Source: Formicarius rufipectus (lineage: Eukaryota; Chordata; Aves; Passeriformes; Formicariidae). From it: a stretch of 64,000 bases of DNA. The notes under the pieces were generated by a model. The model made no database searches. It was not told the DNA's origin and saw only the letters and a list, made by a program, of their open reading frames with translations. Positions 41,801-53,432 of this stretch are shown one piece after another; the stretch's first letter is position 1; each line of letters starts with the position of its first letter. Position numbers and translations under genes: made by a program. Location: contig VXAU01000975.1 of assembly GCA_013399695.1 (NCBI GenBank), forward strand, positions 318,365 to 382,364, written 5' to 3'.

Positions 41801-44479
41801 TTGCTCAGTAGTGAGTCTATCCACAATGTTGAGGATGTGCATCAACCTCAGTTAACCTCTGCTGGTAGGTTCCCTCTAGTACTGAAATCTATTAATTGTC
41901 AGATGGTTTGTTCTCCCAGCTTGGCCATTGTCTTGCTGAAGCTGTCAGCAGCTGATTAACCTTGTTCCATCTTCAGTGTTCGTGGGACGTGCTGGGCAAT
42001 GGAAAGGTTACCCCTGGAAGTCCTTACCTTGAGGACCGTAATGAATTATACCTCCTTTTCTTCCCAGCGTGCCTCTATTTTGCGCTACTTTGTTGCAAGG
42101 AAGATCTATTAGTATCAGCAGCCAGCTGAGCAGATGGGTTTAACTGGTCTGTGGCTCTCAAGTAATTACATTTTGGTACAAGAGAGACACAGCAAGAAAC
42201 ATGTAAAATTAATTCTGGTGCAGTGTCCTGGTCAGTGTCTCAAAGCAAAGAGTGCTTTAGGGAGGCCACCGCTGGCCACAATGAGGCAGTGCTGTTGGGA
42301 ACATGGACTGTCATTAGGACTATCTCCCTCTCCTTTCCATAGGTGATGTTTGATTGGCTTTTCCCATGGCCGGTTCCTTCTTCAGATGTGTATTAGCATC
42401 AGAGAGAGAGATTGATTACTGCTCCATCTCTCTTCTGTTATAATTAAAACAGCGATATATGCATGCAGCAATTAGATTTTAATAATACTTTTCTAAACAG
42501 GATGTCAAGGAGCTTAGTATAAAGACTTGGCCTGGAGCCAGATCATCATCTTAAGACTGGGTTGTTGTTAAAATTGGTTGCCTCCCACCTGGACAGCTTA
42601 CATGAACACAGGCTCTGGACTTGCTTTTTAGTCAAGTGCACCTCATCTTTGCCTCCCGACAGGACCCATAAGACCCTGTTCTCTGGGGTGGCAGGGCCAG
42701 AGCAAGGCATGGATCACTGGTCCATATGGAATCTGGGTCTGGTGGTGGCACAGGAGCATCCCCAACTCCAGCCCTGTGGCCACTCCCATCACTGTCTGCC
42801 AGGGGACCCATATTTAGGTCCTCCCTGGATTGCTTCCTGCAGAGCAGCTGTTGATCAGGTCAGAGCATATCAGCATGCTGCTGGCTGGTCTCCCAGAGGG
42901 AAATGAGTGTTCCATGGATGTCTGTGCCCCAGAGAAGCACTCGCTGAGCTGCCTCCCATTATGTTGCTGGACTTGTCCTGCATAGTTTTATCCTGTGTGC
43001 TTCTACTGTTAGATAAGTTCTGATTTATCCTGTTCTGCTTCTGAAATGCAGTTCTTGGGCCCTGCATTTGCAGTCAGACCAGGATGAATCCCACTCTCTG
43101 TACAGCTCTTACTCAGATCCTTGGGGACAGTCCAATGCCATTGGGTCACTGAGCATAACTAGGCAGTGTGTAACTCAACCTCAGCATCCCTGACAGGATT
43201 CATGGGCTCAGAGTGGAGATGTCTCATCCAGCAGCAACAAGCATCCTCCATGGAGCAGCACTGTGCCAAGCCCCTCTCCAGGAGAGTCCTGACACCAGCA
43301 AAGCTCAGGAGCTCCCAGGGCAAAGGGATGCTGCAGTGGGATACGGTTGAGCCTCATCTGTCTCTGGGGCAGGAAGGGATTTCTCATCCTCTCTAACAAG
43401 ATGAAATCCCAGAGAAGAGCAACAGCTCTAGCTGCAACATTTTCCATGTTTTTCCTGCATCCAGCTTCTTGCTGACCCCTTTAAGTCTTGATTTGCATGT
43501 TGCAGTGTAACTCAGTCGGATCTGATGTGATTTATTGTGACGTCCCACAGTGTCCAGGCAAAAAATATGTCTGGCTCCCAGGCCTGGGAATGTTTGTGTG
43601 GCATTTATCATTTGCCTGGCTGTTTCCTGTGCAGCAGGTGGAGAGAAGCTGTGCAAGTCATTTAAGCTGTGGCAAATGGGAGACACAGTCTGAAGAAAAC
43701 AGGGTGCACTTTGGTGAGGATTGAGGCAAATAGAAGGAGAGGGAAAGGACATGGGAATAACTGACTGAGGAGGTGAATAGAAAAAGATCTCAGTCACCAG
43801 CAGTGCCCTGCCATAGCAGAGGTGCACTGGAGAGCATAGACAAAAGAGGAGTGAGCAGGAAACACAAGCTGATCCTGTTGCACTGCTTAGTGGTACAAAG
43901 GCCTCAGCTCCCATTTAGGGTACAGGAGGACATGAAGAGCAGGAGAGCAGCAAGGACAGTACAGCCAGCTGAGGGACTGGAAGCAGTGGAATGAGAGGTC
44001 CTGGCCTGGCAGGGTAAGGAAAGCAGCTTTCTGAGGTTATCAGATGGCAAGAAAAAGCTTAGGGAGAAGGTTTCAGTGGGTATAAGAGGGGCATGCTGGC
44101 AGACGTCACCAGGAGATGGGTTGGCAGCACCATTCCTTGGGCTTCACAAAAGAAATGACTATGCAGGTGGTGGGAGCAGAGCGTGACAATCCACCATTTA
44201 GGGCACGTTGTGCTGGGCACCCCAAGGACTGGATCAAGTGCTGGATAAGCATCTGTCAGAAGCAATTTAAAAGAAGTTGTTCCCACCATGGACCAGGGCG
44301 TACTAGTGGACTAACCCCTCCTTGTTCTGCCCCAGGTGACACTGTGATTTAAATGAAAACTACACAGGAGAATGTGTTGTTGAGATGACACAACTGTTCA
44401 CATGGTTGAAATATCTAGTGCTATTTCTGGAGCATCCCTGAGTTCAGTCAGGAGAGCAGGAGAGGGGGAGAGAGCACTG

Positions 44480-44780
44480 TGGCTTGACATTAAATTGCAG
44501 AGTGAGCTCATTTGTAAGCAGAAGAGTATCAGTTGTGATACATCTTTCATGCCATTGGCATTTAATGTTATTAAATACAGGGCATCTCTGAGTGAAAACA
44601 CTTACTGTATAATAATAGAAAAATCTGATTTCCAGTGTACTTGTATTTATCCAGAGTGAAGTATATTCACATGGTCTCATGTCAGTAGCAAATAAGAATA
44701 TACTTCCTATGCAAATGTTTTTATGAACTGTATTTGAAAACATTTAAGAAGGTGCTGTATTAAAAGAGAAACAGCAGTTG
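44480..44780. promoter_or_regulatory. Candidate intronic regulatory stretch with octamer motif
   Basis: This AT-rich, repeat-free stretch contains a perfect POU-factor octamer ATGCAAAT at 44709-44716, TTAATGTTATTAAATA-type blocks and few CpGs. It resembles the texture of conserved non-coding elements, but conservation cannot be judged from one sequence. The octamer alone is expected often by chance, so this is a weak call. Confidence 0.2.
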
Positions 44781-47700
44781 GACTTTCTTAAGGCAGTTAA
44801 AAGGTGTTCAGAGTGTGGATGTGTGTTTTAAGAGTGGTAGCCAGAGAAGGATTGGAAAAATTGCAACTTCTTAAAACTTGCTGTTCATACAACTGCAAAT
44901 GTTCTCTCATGAGACCCTAAGCTCTGTGAGATAACAGCAGTACTCAAGTATTGCAGGAGCTGCATATTCACATCCGTGCTTGATTGCTTTTATTAAACTC
45001 TAATCCATAACAGCTTACTGAGCTGGCATGCAAAAATGTAAAGCTGAAGTAAGAAAAAAAAAAGAAATAGATGCTGAGTGATAAGGAAATGTTGCTGGGT
45101 GGCTGATGGGGCTGCCTGCCAGCTGGTATCAAGAGCTGCAACTTAAGGTTGCTGGGGTCACTGCACTCTGCAGGGCATCATCTTGATTTTGCCCCTCTGG
45201 ACGGGTTTGGTGTATGTGCCTGTGGGTGCATGAGCCTCTTGCCTCAGGATTGCCAGCCCAAGTAAAGAGGTGCTGCAGATATGGCTCCTTGTGGTAGGCA
45301 CAAAAGTTAGGGAAGTCTGGGCAGCTTTTGGGTTGTTTAGGTCACAATGTGGTTTGGTGTCTGTTTGTCACTGGAATCGCAGCAATATTTGAAGTCAGGC
45401 TAGAACACAAGGTATTGCCTGTCTAGTGTTTTTTATGGATGATCTCAACTAAAATACCCTTCTCATTTCCTTCCTCCCCACTGCCTCAGTCTGAGAGATC
45501 TCACAGCTAAAACATTGGTCATTAATACCCCTTGGTCATTAATACCCCCATCAGCCTTTTCAGCCAATGCCATTATAGCAGTGGCATGTGGGCAGGCTCT
45601 GGGTATTGGAGCTTCCCACAGAGCTAAAAGGTAATTGAAGTAATTGATCTCATCCAGAAGAGCCCAATGGCACTGCAGAAAATCTGAACCCAGTAGGGGC
45701 TGGATCCAGGGTTTGCATGGGCAATGTCTGTCCCCCAGGGAGGTGAAGGAAAGGCCATCCCATCCCTCTGTCCTTATCCCAAGGATAATTTGCATCATCG
45801 GGACCCCCTGGGATTGAGGAAAAAGCTTTCGGGTTTTTATTCCACTCTGACAGGAGTCCTTTTACAGGACATCTGTGTGCCAGGACAGGGTAATTACCTT
45901 GCACACTGAGCACACAATGATTTTTCTCAGTGTTTGGCACCAATTCTGTTAACTGATATGACTGAAAAATCTTTTCTAGGCACCTTTTGAGGAGTTTGTC
46001 TTCTCACCAGGCTGCTCCATTCGAAGTGTCTGCTGTTAGGTTGTCTCAGTGACCAAATGTAGTGATGCCCAAAAGAAAACTGTTCTCCATCTCCAACACA
46101 CAGAGAGTTCACAGTCTGAGCATAACGAAATTGTCCTCAGGAATGGCAAAAACCAGTATGGCCTCCTTAGACCCTGTTGCTGATGCTTCCTAATCACAAT
46201 ATCTGTTCAGGGCAGAGTTACAGGTATTGGCTCATTTCAGACCATTATGTTTTTGGATAACTTCAAAATTTTTCCTTCTCTTTAAAGTCTTTTGTTTGGT
46301 GTTAACATGATCTGAGGGCCACGACCGCATCCCTTTTTTTAACCTGTAAATGTCAGACAATGGAAAAGGCAGAAGACTGACCATTTTAAATGGTTTTAGT
46401 GAGTTTCTGCAGAAGATGCAGGGACAAATTCAGAAAGAGGTAACAAATCACTGTAATACCCAGTTCAAAGGAGCTGTGGGGACTGCCATGAGCCCAGTCT
46501 GTGCTCAGCTTGGCCTTGTTCACTGGAGTTTTCATGCTAAATGTGGTCTTCTTATGGCTATATTTAGGCACCTAAATTAGTGGTCCGTAAGAGACAGTGC
46601 TCTGGAGTCAGCAAGAGCTGGGAACGTTCTTCAGGGAGCAGCTTCTACTGTGTGCATAACTTGCTTGCCCATAGAACACTGTGGTGGGATTGAGCAAGGA
46701 TGGTGAGTCCCAGACAGCCTCTAGCAGAGCAGGCACAGGGCTGTGATGATGGCTGTCCTCCCTGATGGCCATGCCTATTAGCTTTCTGCTGCTGTAGAGC
46801 CCACCCATTCCATCAAATATTCCCACCCCTCTCCCATAGGTGTTTTAAGCCAGCCAGCCCTGTGGCATACTGTAGGCAGATAACCACCCCTGCCCACATT
46901 CCCTGAGTCTCACACAACTCTCTCTGTTTCTTTTTCCAGTGATTCTCACACCCACTTCCAGTCCTGATCCAATTTTGCTTGCACTTCCTGCCTGTCAGAT
47001 ACCCTGACCTTTGCTCCCATGCCTTTCCTGGCAGATGAGTGCTGCTGAGCCACAGGCTGGCCCTAGCACTGTGACTTATCTGGTTCCAGTGGCTTCACTG
47101 GTGACTTCCAACAGGCAAAGGCAGGTCTCCAGGGGCCCTGAGACCTGTGTGCACTGCAGTGCCCTGGTGTGCTCCAGTGCAGATGCTGTCCAAGATCTCT
47201 GAGTTAGTATGTGAGCTGGAGCAAGGTGGGATGCCTGCCCTGAACTGCACAGTTCAATGGCAGTGATGAACCTGGCCACAAACACAGCAGCTTGGCCATA
47301 TGCAGGGAGGCTCTTCCCCCTCTCCCCTCACTGGGATCATGCTCTGGTGTCCACCTGAAGCTTGAAGTAAGAGCATTTTTGAGACCAGTATTCCAGTGTG
47401 GCTACGGTTGCCTGAATGATCCAGCCATCCTTTGGGCTTTTCCACTGGCTTCATTCCCTGCAAGAACATTTCCTGCGTCATTTATTTCCAAATAGTAGCA
47501 AAGTAAGCCTAAATCCTTATCTCCAGTCTGTCAGCTAATCCTTCCATGGGCCAGGGGCAATGCTGTCTGATCAGGCTGTGAGTGTGACTCAAGGCTTTCC
47601 GTGGTTGATAAGTGTGTTGCTGCTGTGTGTAAAATGGGCTTCTTGAGAGCCCAGAAGTGGTGTTGGCACAGATATCATCCCCATCTCAGCATAACTCCAG

Positions 47701-50700
47701 CTTCATGTAACAGCACTGGGTTGCTATAGAACCACAGAGGGGTATGTTTGGAAGGCTTCAGGGCTACAAGTCGTATCACATTCCCATTGATGCATGTTTG
47801 GTTAGTGGCCCAAGGAGACAGTGAGGAGAATTTTGCTGTGTTCAGGAGTTTGGATTTCCTTGGTCTTCCCATCAGAAATGCTCCAGAAAAGTCCCATCTT
47901 TGCTTTCATTCATTGAATTCAGCAGTCACTAGTTTGTTTTGCTAATGGAGAAGCCCTTACCCTGGAGCTGTCACCTTAGCCTATCCCTGGTCAGGGTAGA
48001 AAGAATAAGAAAAGATCTCCAAAAGAAACACACCTCTGGAAATCTGACAGACTGTATGTCCCTTTTCACTGAAGATAATAAGGATGAAGGCAGCAGTTTT
48101 GGGTGGCTTCGTGAAGCTTCTCACCCCCTTCAAAACCAGTCTGTAAAAGCTTAAACCCATTTTGCACAGGAAGCCAGTGTCTTAGGTCACTGGGCTGCTT
48201 TGTAAAATGGATAGATCCAGTCCCAGCATGACTGCATCCAGAAATTCCATCCTGTAAGGAATGGCATCAGTGTCATGACAACAGGGCAGAGACTGGCCTG
48301 TGTCCCTTGGTAAAGACTCAACTGGGGAAGGGGTCCCCTCTGCTCCCAGGGGAGTTGTGGGAACTTCTGTGTCTCTGTTCATGCCAGCCTGGTTGGCTTC
48401 CTTGGTGCTTTAAAGATAAACATGTTTTGCCTTGTTTAATCAAAACTTTAGAGGAGATGTTTTATGATTATACCACCAAGGGGAAAATGGATGCTGAAAA
48501 GTGCCAGTACCATGGATTTTTTGGGAGAGTTTTATTAACTCAGGGGTATGCTATTCAACTAGATAATAAAGGCATCAGCCAAGACTCAGGAATCCAGTTT
48601 AAAGGAGTCCTATATCCTGAATACAGAGTTCAGTTTGTGTCAGCATGGGGAGGGGTTGGGTTGGGCTCCCAGGCAGATGGATCTTCAAGCAGCCCATCCT
48701 CATCTTCATTCTTGTCCTTATCTTTGTCCTTGTCCCTGAGGCTTCACCTCAGTCATCTTCCACCTCCTGTTTCACTCTCAGTGCCAGTAACTCACTTTGA
48801 GGCTGAGAGGACCACCCAGGGTCCTCCATGCTCCTGGAGGGCCAGGAGCCCCATGCCTCAGTTGCTCAGTTTCTCAGTCTCTGAGGAGACAGAGAAGTTC
48901 CCATGCATAAGGCAAAGAGAGTGTAAGAGTGGCGAGGAACTCGGCAACAAACACAGCATATATAGGGGGCCTCTTCCCCCTCTCCCTTGCCTGGGGTTGT
49001 GCTCCATCAGCAGGGAGGAGTCCATCCCCACATGGCACCTTTTCTGCCCCTGCCATGAGCTTTCCTATCATGTTCCTCATCACCATTTCAGCCCAGAGCA
49101 TATTTCTCTCCTATTGAAAATTGTTGACAATAAAACTGATGCAAATGCTGCTGTGAGCAGCTCCAGTACCCATTGGATGAGCACCTCACGGACAGACCTC
49201 CCATGTAATCTCAGCTCAACATCTGAGAGCTTCTTGGGGAGGATGTTCTGCCCCTGATGAGCCCCATGGATGTGGTATAAGCAGGGATGTAGATGGAGGA
49301 CAGACTCAGCTACATGGCAGATGGCAGTGCCCCATAAGTGCCCTCTCCACACCTGGCCATGGCATCTGCTGAGAGGGAGAGCCCTTTGGCAGCCCTGTTG
49401 GAGCCTCCCTGCCCTCCCCAGTGCTCTGGGAAATTGCAATTGCTGTGCTCCAAGAAGGGCTGCTCCGCAGAGTCCTGATCCAGGCAAAACTCTTGGATTT
49501 TGGGAAGCTGCCACGTGCATCCAAGCAGATCCCACAGTGCTGTGCTGGTGCCATCAGCCAGCCTGCAGCAGCCTGGCCAGCTCACATGCACAAGGGCCCC
49601 AGGAAAAGCAGATGACAGAATAAAGGGAAACTTTCCATTCCAGTGCCCCCAAAAGGACATTATAATTTTCATTCCCTGTGTCATCCTGCTTGCCTGGTTA
49701 TGTGGCGTTAAATTAGGGCTCTGGTTTGGTGATGGCTCATTACAGGCTTGCATGTGGCTTTGTTGCAGCATGCTCAGAAGCACCAAAGGAGCTGAGCCAG
49801 TGTGAAAATCAAAGTTTTAGGGACAGCTTGGTGACTAGGAGCTGAGCCTAGCCTGAGGCTGATGACTCTAGCGAGGCCTAGGCACAGTTACCATGGACCT
49901 GGAGTCACTTCCTGGATGGCATCAGTCAGAAAACCAGTGGGGAGAGTGAAGGGCTTGGGATGGAGGTAGATTGACAGAAGGTGGCTTCGGCAACTCCTTT
50001 TCCCATATGAGCAAAGCAGTTGCCTGTTTAGCCTGTCTCGAGGACCTGTGTAGGGTGCCATGTGTGACATGGGGTGCAAAGGGGAGGGTTTTGAAGACTG
50101 TCAGACAGCAAAGCAGCTTTTCTGCAGAAATAGCTAAGTCCTGAAATACCTCCAGCAGCTGTGTTTTTATCCCAAGGCTCTTGCTCAGGCAGATGCTCAG
50201 CTGTGATGTGGACCTTTAGTATAAATATCACTCAGTGCTCAGGCCAGAGTTAGGAAGGGCCTTGCTCACTTGTTGGCATTAGTACAAACCAGCACCGTCC
50301 CAGCCTGAAATAAATGGACTTAGTAAATGAAACAACCTTGGCTTATCCAGTGCTCAGGATGTGAGTGGGGCTGTCTTCTTGGGAACAAATATCCCCATTC
50401 TCTCCCCAGGACTGCTTTCACCTCAGCAGAGTCCTCTGGCAGCTTCAGAAACCTCGGCTCCATCAAGGCTGTAGTGGGCTGGCATGAGGGGAAACCACAG
50501 GGATCCCCTGGGCGCTTCTTTCCCTGCTGTCATCACTCAGCAATGCCTGTGTTTGCTGGACTGAGATCCACACAGGCTTACAACTTTCTGTGTGCACTGG
50601 CATTTCTTCCAGCGCTGAAGAGGTGTGTAACTGCTGCACCTGGGGCCATTAGAGGGGCTGATTCAGCGGGAGGAGAATTGATCTGTTCTAAGTGGGGAGA

Positions 50701-52148
50701 GAGGAAAGCTGGCAGACTCCATCCTCCGACGCCAAGTGCTGCTCCCCTGACCTTCTGAGAGCACTGAGAGCAGAGGCTGTGCTTTGGGGATACCAAGAGA
50801 AGCTGGCACTGCAGGCCACCTCCAAACCTGGCTAGTGATGTTCCCTTCCCTTTGCTCTGTTGCAGGGTTGGGGACCTGCTGCCACCTCTCCCAAGCCCTC
50901 CCCCGATTGTGTACTTGCTCTCCTGCTCACCTCTGCTTGACAGCTGCTTTCTGGGGTTTTCAGAGTCGTGCTGGGTACAGAGGAGCTTCCCAGCCCCAAA
51001 GCAGGGGTACCCCCCAAATCCAGAGGCAAAGCAAGAACCAGCAGGCTGCAAAGGGGACGGTTGTGAGTGGAAGGCAGCACTTTGTGATGGGCAGTGGTGA
51101 CTGTGGGGATGCTGTTTTGGAGGAACACCATGGGGTAGATGCTCAGCTGCAGGAGAGCTTGGTGGGCTGGAAAATTCCTCTGCTACAGCTGTGTCTGACA
51201 TGATGTGAACCTGGCGAGTTCAAATGTAGTTATCACTTTTCTGAAGTCCCAGAGCTCTGGTCAGAGCAATGGACTGATGCTGCATCCCACAGCAGGGGGG
51301 AACACGTTCTGCCCTAAGCACTGAGTGGCACTTGTACCCTCAGCAGGGATATTATCCCCCTCCAGGATTGGAAGCTCCTGCTGTTCCCAAACAAGTAAGG
51401 ATTGAACTGGATAGGTTATTTCCCTCGTGCTATATGATTACTCTCAAGATGCTGGTAGTTTGCTCTAGCAGTCAGGCAGGGACCCCCTGGAGGACTGTGG
51501 GAGGTGCTTGTCCTCATGCCCACACTGGGCTGTGCGTCAGGGTTGGCACAGCAGTGTTCAGTGAGGCACAGGGCTATCCCATGGGACACTGCAGTTATCA
51601 GCCAACCTGGGAGCCCTGACTCACTTCTCCCTGCTGGGAGAGAGCCAGCAGCCTTCTTGGGAAAAGCCGTTTGGGTGCAAAAGGGCTGATTCCTGCCCCT
51701 GTGACTGCCTCTGCCCAGGAGCACACGCATAGGATGGGCATGGTGGGACTGTTTTGGGGAGGTTTGGACGTCTGCTTGGCTGTCACTGCCGTAGGAGTAT
51801 TGCATGACTGACACCTTGGGGGAACAGCTGGAGGACTTGGAGGATGGTTCAGTCCCACGGGCCTGAGAAGGGCTGGGAAGGTAGAGGCAGAAGAGGGTCT
51901 AAGTCACTCTGGATCAGCAGATGCACTCCCATTCTTTAGCATGCTTCCCTGGCCCATCAGGGCCACTCGTCTCGTGGCACCTTGAGCTTGAAATACAGAG
52001 ACAGGCAGGTGCTTTTCCCTGCGGATCAGCCACCGCTGAGGGGTGAGAGCTGGAGCACAGAAGCGCAGCCGCCCTCCCTGTGCCGAGCCCCTCCTCATCC
52101 CCGCAGTCCTCCCTGCTCACAGCTCTGTCCTACTTGCTCTATTTGCAG

Positions 52149-52253
52149 GCGAAGAAAGGCCAGGAGGTTAAGAAGGGTCCCGAGGTGGAAATGGCAAAGC
52201 TGGAGAAGCTGCTTAGCCTGGTGAGAGAGCCGGAGAGCAAGACAGAGAAGTGA
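52149..52253 (+). CDS. DNAI1: DNAI1 terminal coding exon with stop codon
   Basis: After a CTATTTGCAG acceptor, this exon encodes 34 residues and TGA: AKKGQEVKKGPEVEMAKLEK, then LLSLVREPESKTEK. The lysine- and glutamate-rich tail lies outside the WD40 propeller. It matches the mammalian DNAI1 end (KKGQEV-KGP-VE-AKL-KLL-LVRE) closely except for the last few residues, which differ and are about two longer. It joins in phase to the exon at 23038 over a 28.9-kb intron. The stop at 52251-52253 is followed by a short 3' UTR with a hairpin and an AATAAA signal. Confidence 0.95.
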   Translation, partial: AKKGQEVKKGPEVEMAKLEKLLSLVREPESKTEK

Positions 52254-52277
52254 GAGGGGGGAATGATGGCTCTGCCG

Positions 52278-52319
52278 GCAGCCGCCGGCCGAACAAGCTC
52301 GTCTTTGATCGGCGGCTGC
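52278..52319 (+). other. GC-rich stem-loop in DNAI1 3' UTR
   Basis: GCAGCCGCCG (52278-52287) and CGGCGGCTGC (52310-52319) are a perfect 10-bp inverted repeat separated by a 22-base loop. Outside it, a G-T pair and the trio GCC/GGC (52274-52276 with 52322-52324) can extend the stem past a one-base bulge. In RNA this would be very stable. Its role is unknown. Confidence 0.7.
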
Positions 52320-52391
52320 TTGGCATGCAAGCCACGGGCCGCGCCGCCCACTTTTTGCACAGCAGGAACACTTCGCCTCTGTGCCCGGGCA

Positions 52392-52397
52392 AATAAA
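52392..52397 (+). terminator. DNAI1: DNAI1 polyadenylation signal AATAAA
   Basis: A canonical AATAAA lies 139 bases after the DNAI1 stop and is followed by GT-rich sequence. It is the only such hexamer close downstream of the terminal exon. Confidence 0.8.
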
Positions 52398-52415
52398 CAG
52401 AGGTGTTGGGAGAAC

Positions 52416-53404
52416 TGTGCTGCGCATTCGTCTCCGGGGTGAGGCAAATCTCACCATGCTGGCTCCCCCAGAGCCACAAGTCCCTGTCCTTGGCTGGGCT
52501 TGCACCGGGTGAGAGCCCTGTGGAGGGCAGGTGAGGGCTGGTCCCAGCAGCTCTAGGAAAGCCTCAAGGCTGCAGCTTCATGGCAGGCAGTCCCTCCGTG
52601 AGAGGTGGCCAGAGAGAGGGAGCACTGCATTTGTGTGGTCCTCTGGGTTTTGGGGTCGCAGCCTAAGCCAGAGGGTGGCTGGAAACCTGGCCCGGGACTG
52701 CGGGAGAGATGTGCCCTCCCTCCAGAGGGCACATCACAGCCGCGGCTGCTCTCCAGCTGCGGGAGGGTCACAGCTCGCCGCTGCCCAGGGCTCAGCGCAG
52801 GGCTGGGACGCCTCTGCCCAGCTGGTGTCTGCGGGAATGGCCGGGCGGAGGGGTTTGCAGAGCCTTCCCACGGCTCCGTCTGTGCGGCAGAGGATTAGCT
52901 GCTGCGTGGCTGCGGTGGCAGCAGGAGCCGCGGTGGCCTCGCCGCATGCTGATGAGCACCGAGCGTCGGGCTGTCCCTGCTGGATTCTCGCACAACGTTC
53001 CCGGGGACCAGAGGCGCCCGTCCCAGCACAGGGGTGTGGTGGCAGGTCTGCTCCACCCGCTCAGCTGGCCGGTGTCCCCACAGGCTTACCTGTAATGTAA
53101 GGCCACAGCGTGGAAACTCTGAGGTGCCTCTGGCACAGAGGTTGGGGAGTGCTCTCTGCTGACACACTTTTGCCCAAGACCAGGGAGACATGCTGTGGCA
53201 TGAAACACCCAGTCAGGTTTTTCAGCCAGTATTTAAAAGCCACAGATGGATGTGGGCATGAGCCCTTCCTTACCACCATCACCCAGCAGACCACCCGCAT
53301 CCTCCAGCAACATCAGCCACTAGCCCTGGGCCTCTCAGCTCTGCAGGACACCAGGACATGCCACCTCCCCCAAATTTTTCAGGCGCTGGGTAGAGCTCAG
53401 AGAC
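52416..53404. other. Convergent intergenic region DNAI1-ENHO
   Basis: About 1 kb separates the inferred 3' ends of the two converging genes. The stretch 52650-53000 is GC-rich with scattered CpGs and produces long overlapping open frames on both strands, a known effect of GC-rich DNA. No family can be recognised in any of them. Confidence 0.6.
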
Positions 53405-53426
53405 ACCAGCTGGGTCCTACAATTGG

Positions 53427-53432
53427 TTTATT
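53427..53432 (-). terminator. ENHO: Candidate ENHO polyadenylation signal
   Basis: TTTATT on the plus strand is AATAAA on the minus strand. It lies about 1.23 kb downstream of the ENHO stop and is followed on that strand by a GGTGTCTCTG-type GT-rich element. It is the first canonical hexamer I noticed downstream on that strand. Confidence 0.55.

Larger units (their letters stand above)
23224..52148 (+). other. DNAI1 last intron, about 28.9 kb
   Basis: The final intron fills 45 percent of the window. It contains CR1 fragments at 24546-25355, 39160-39560 and 41595-41800, a nested inverted repeat at 35296-35454, a GATT microsatellite at about 37715-37735, a 20-N gap at 37915-37934, a poly-T run at 38455-38470, and a 17-bp tandem doublet at 45515-45548. 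An AT-rich stretch with a perfect octamer motif lies at 44480-44780. No nested gene with splice sites or recognisable protein could be supported. The longest frames (48307-49257 plus, 50578-51201 minus) look like chance frames. Confidence 0.8.
52254..52415 (+). other. DNAI1: DNAI1 3' UTR
   Basis: The inferred 3' UTR is about 160 bases, from the stop to a cleavage point some 18 bases after AATAAA at 52392-52397. A GT-rich stretch (GGTGTTGGG) follows the signal. It is GC-rich and holds a strong hairpin at 52278-52319. Confidence 0.75.

Noticed and set aside
47723..47765. Short CR1-like phrase (GAACCACAGAGGGGTATGTTTGG)
   Set aside because: Too short and too diverged to call a CR1 end with confidence.
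50578..51201. 207-codon minus-strand open frame in the DNAI1 intron
   Set aside because: Its composition is Ser, Pro and Gly-rich without any domain, it overlaps long frames on the opposite strand, and there is no recognisable family.
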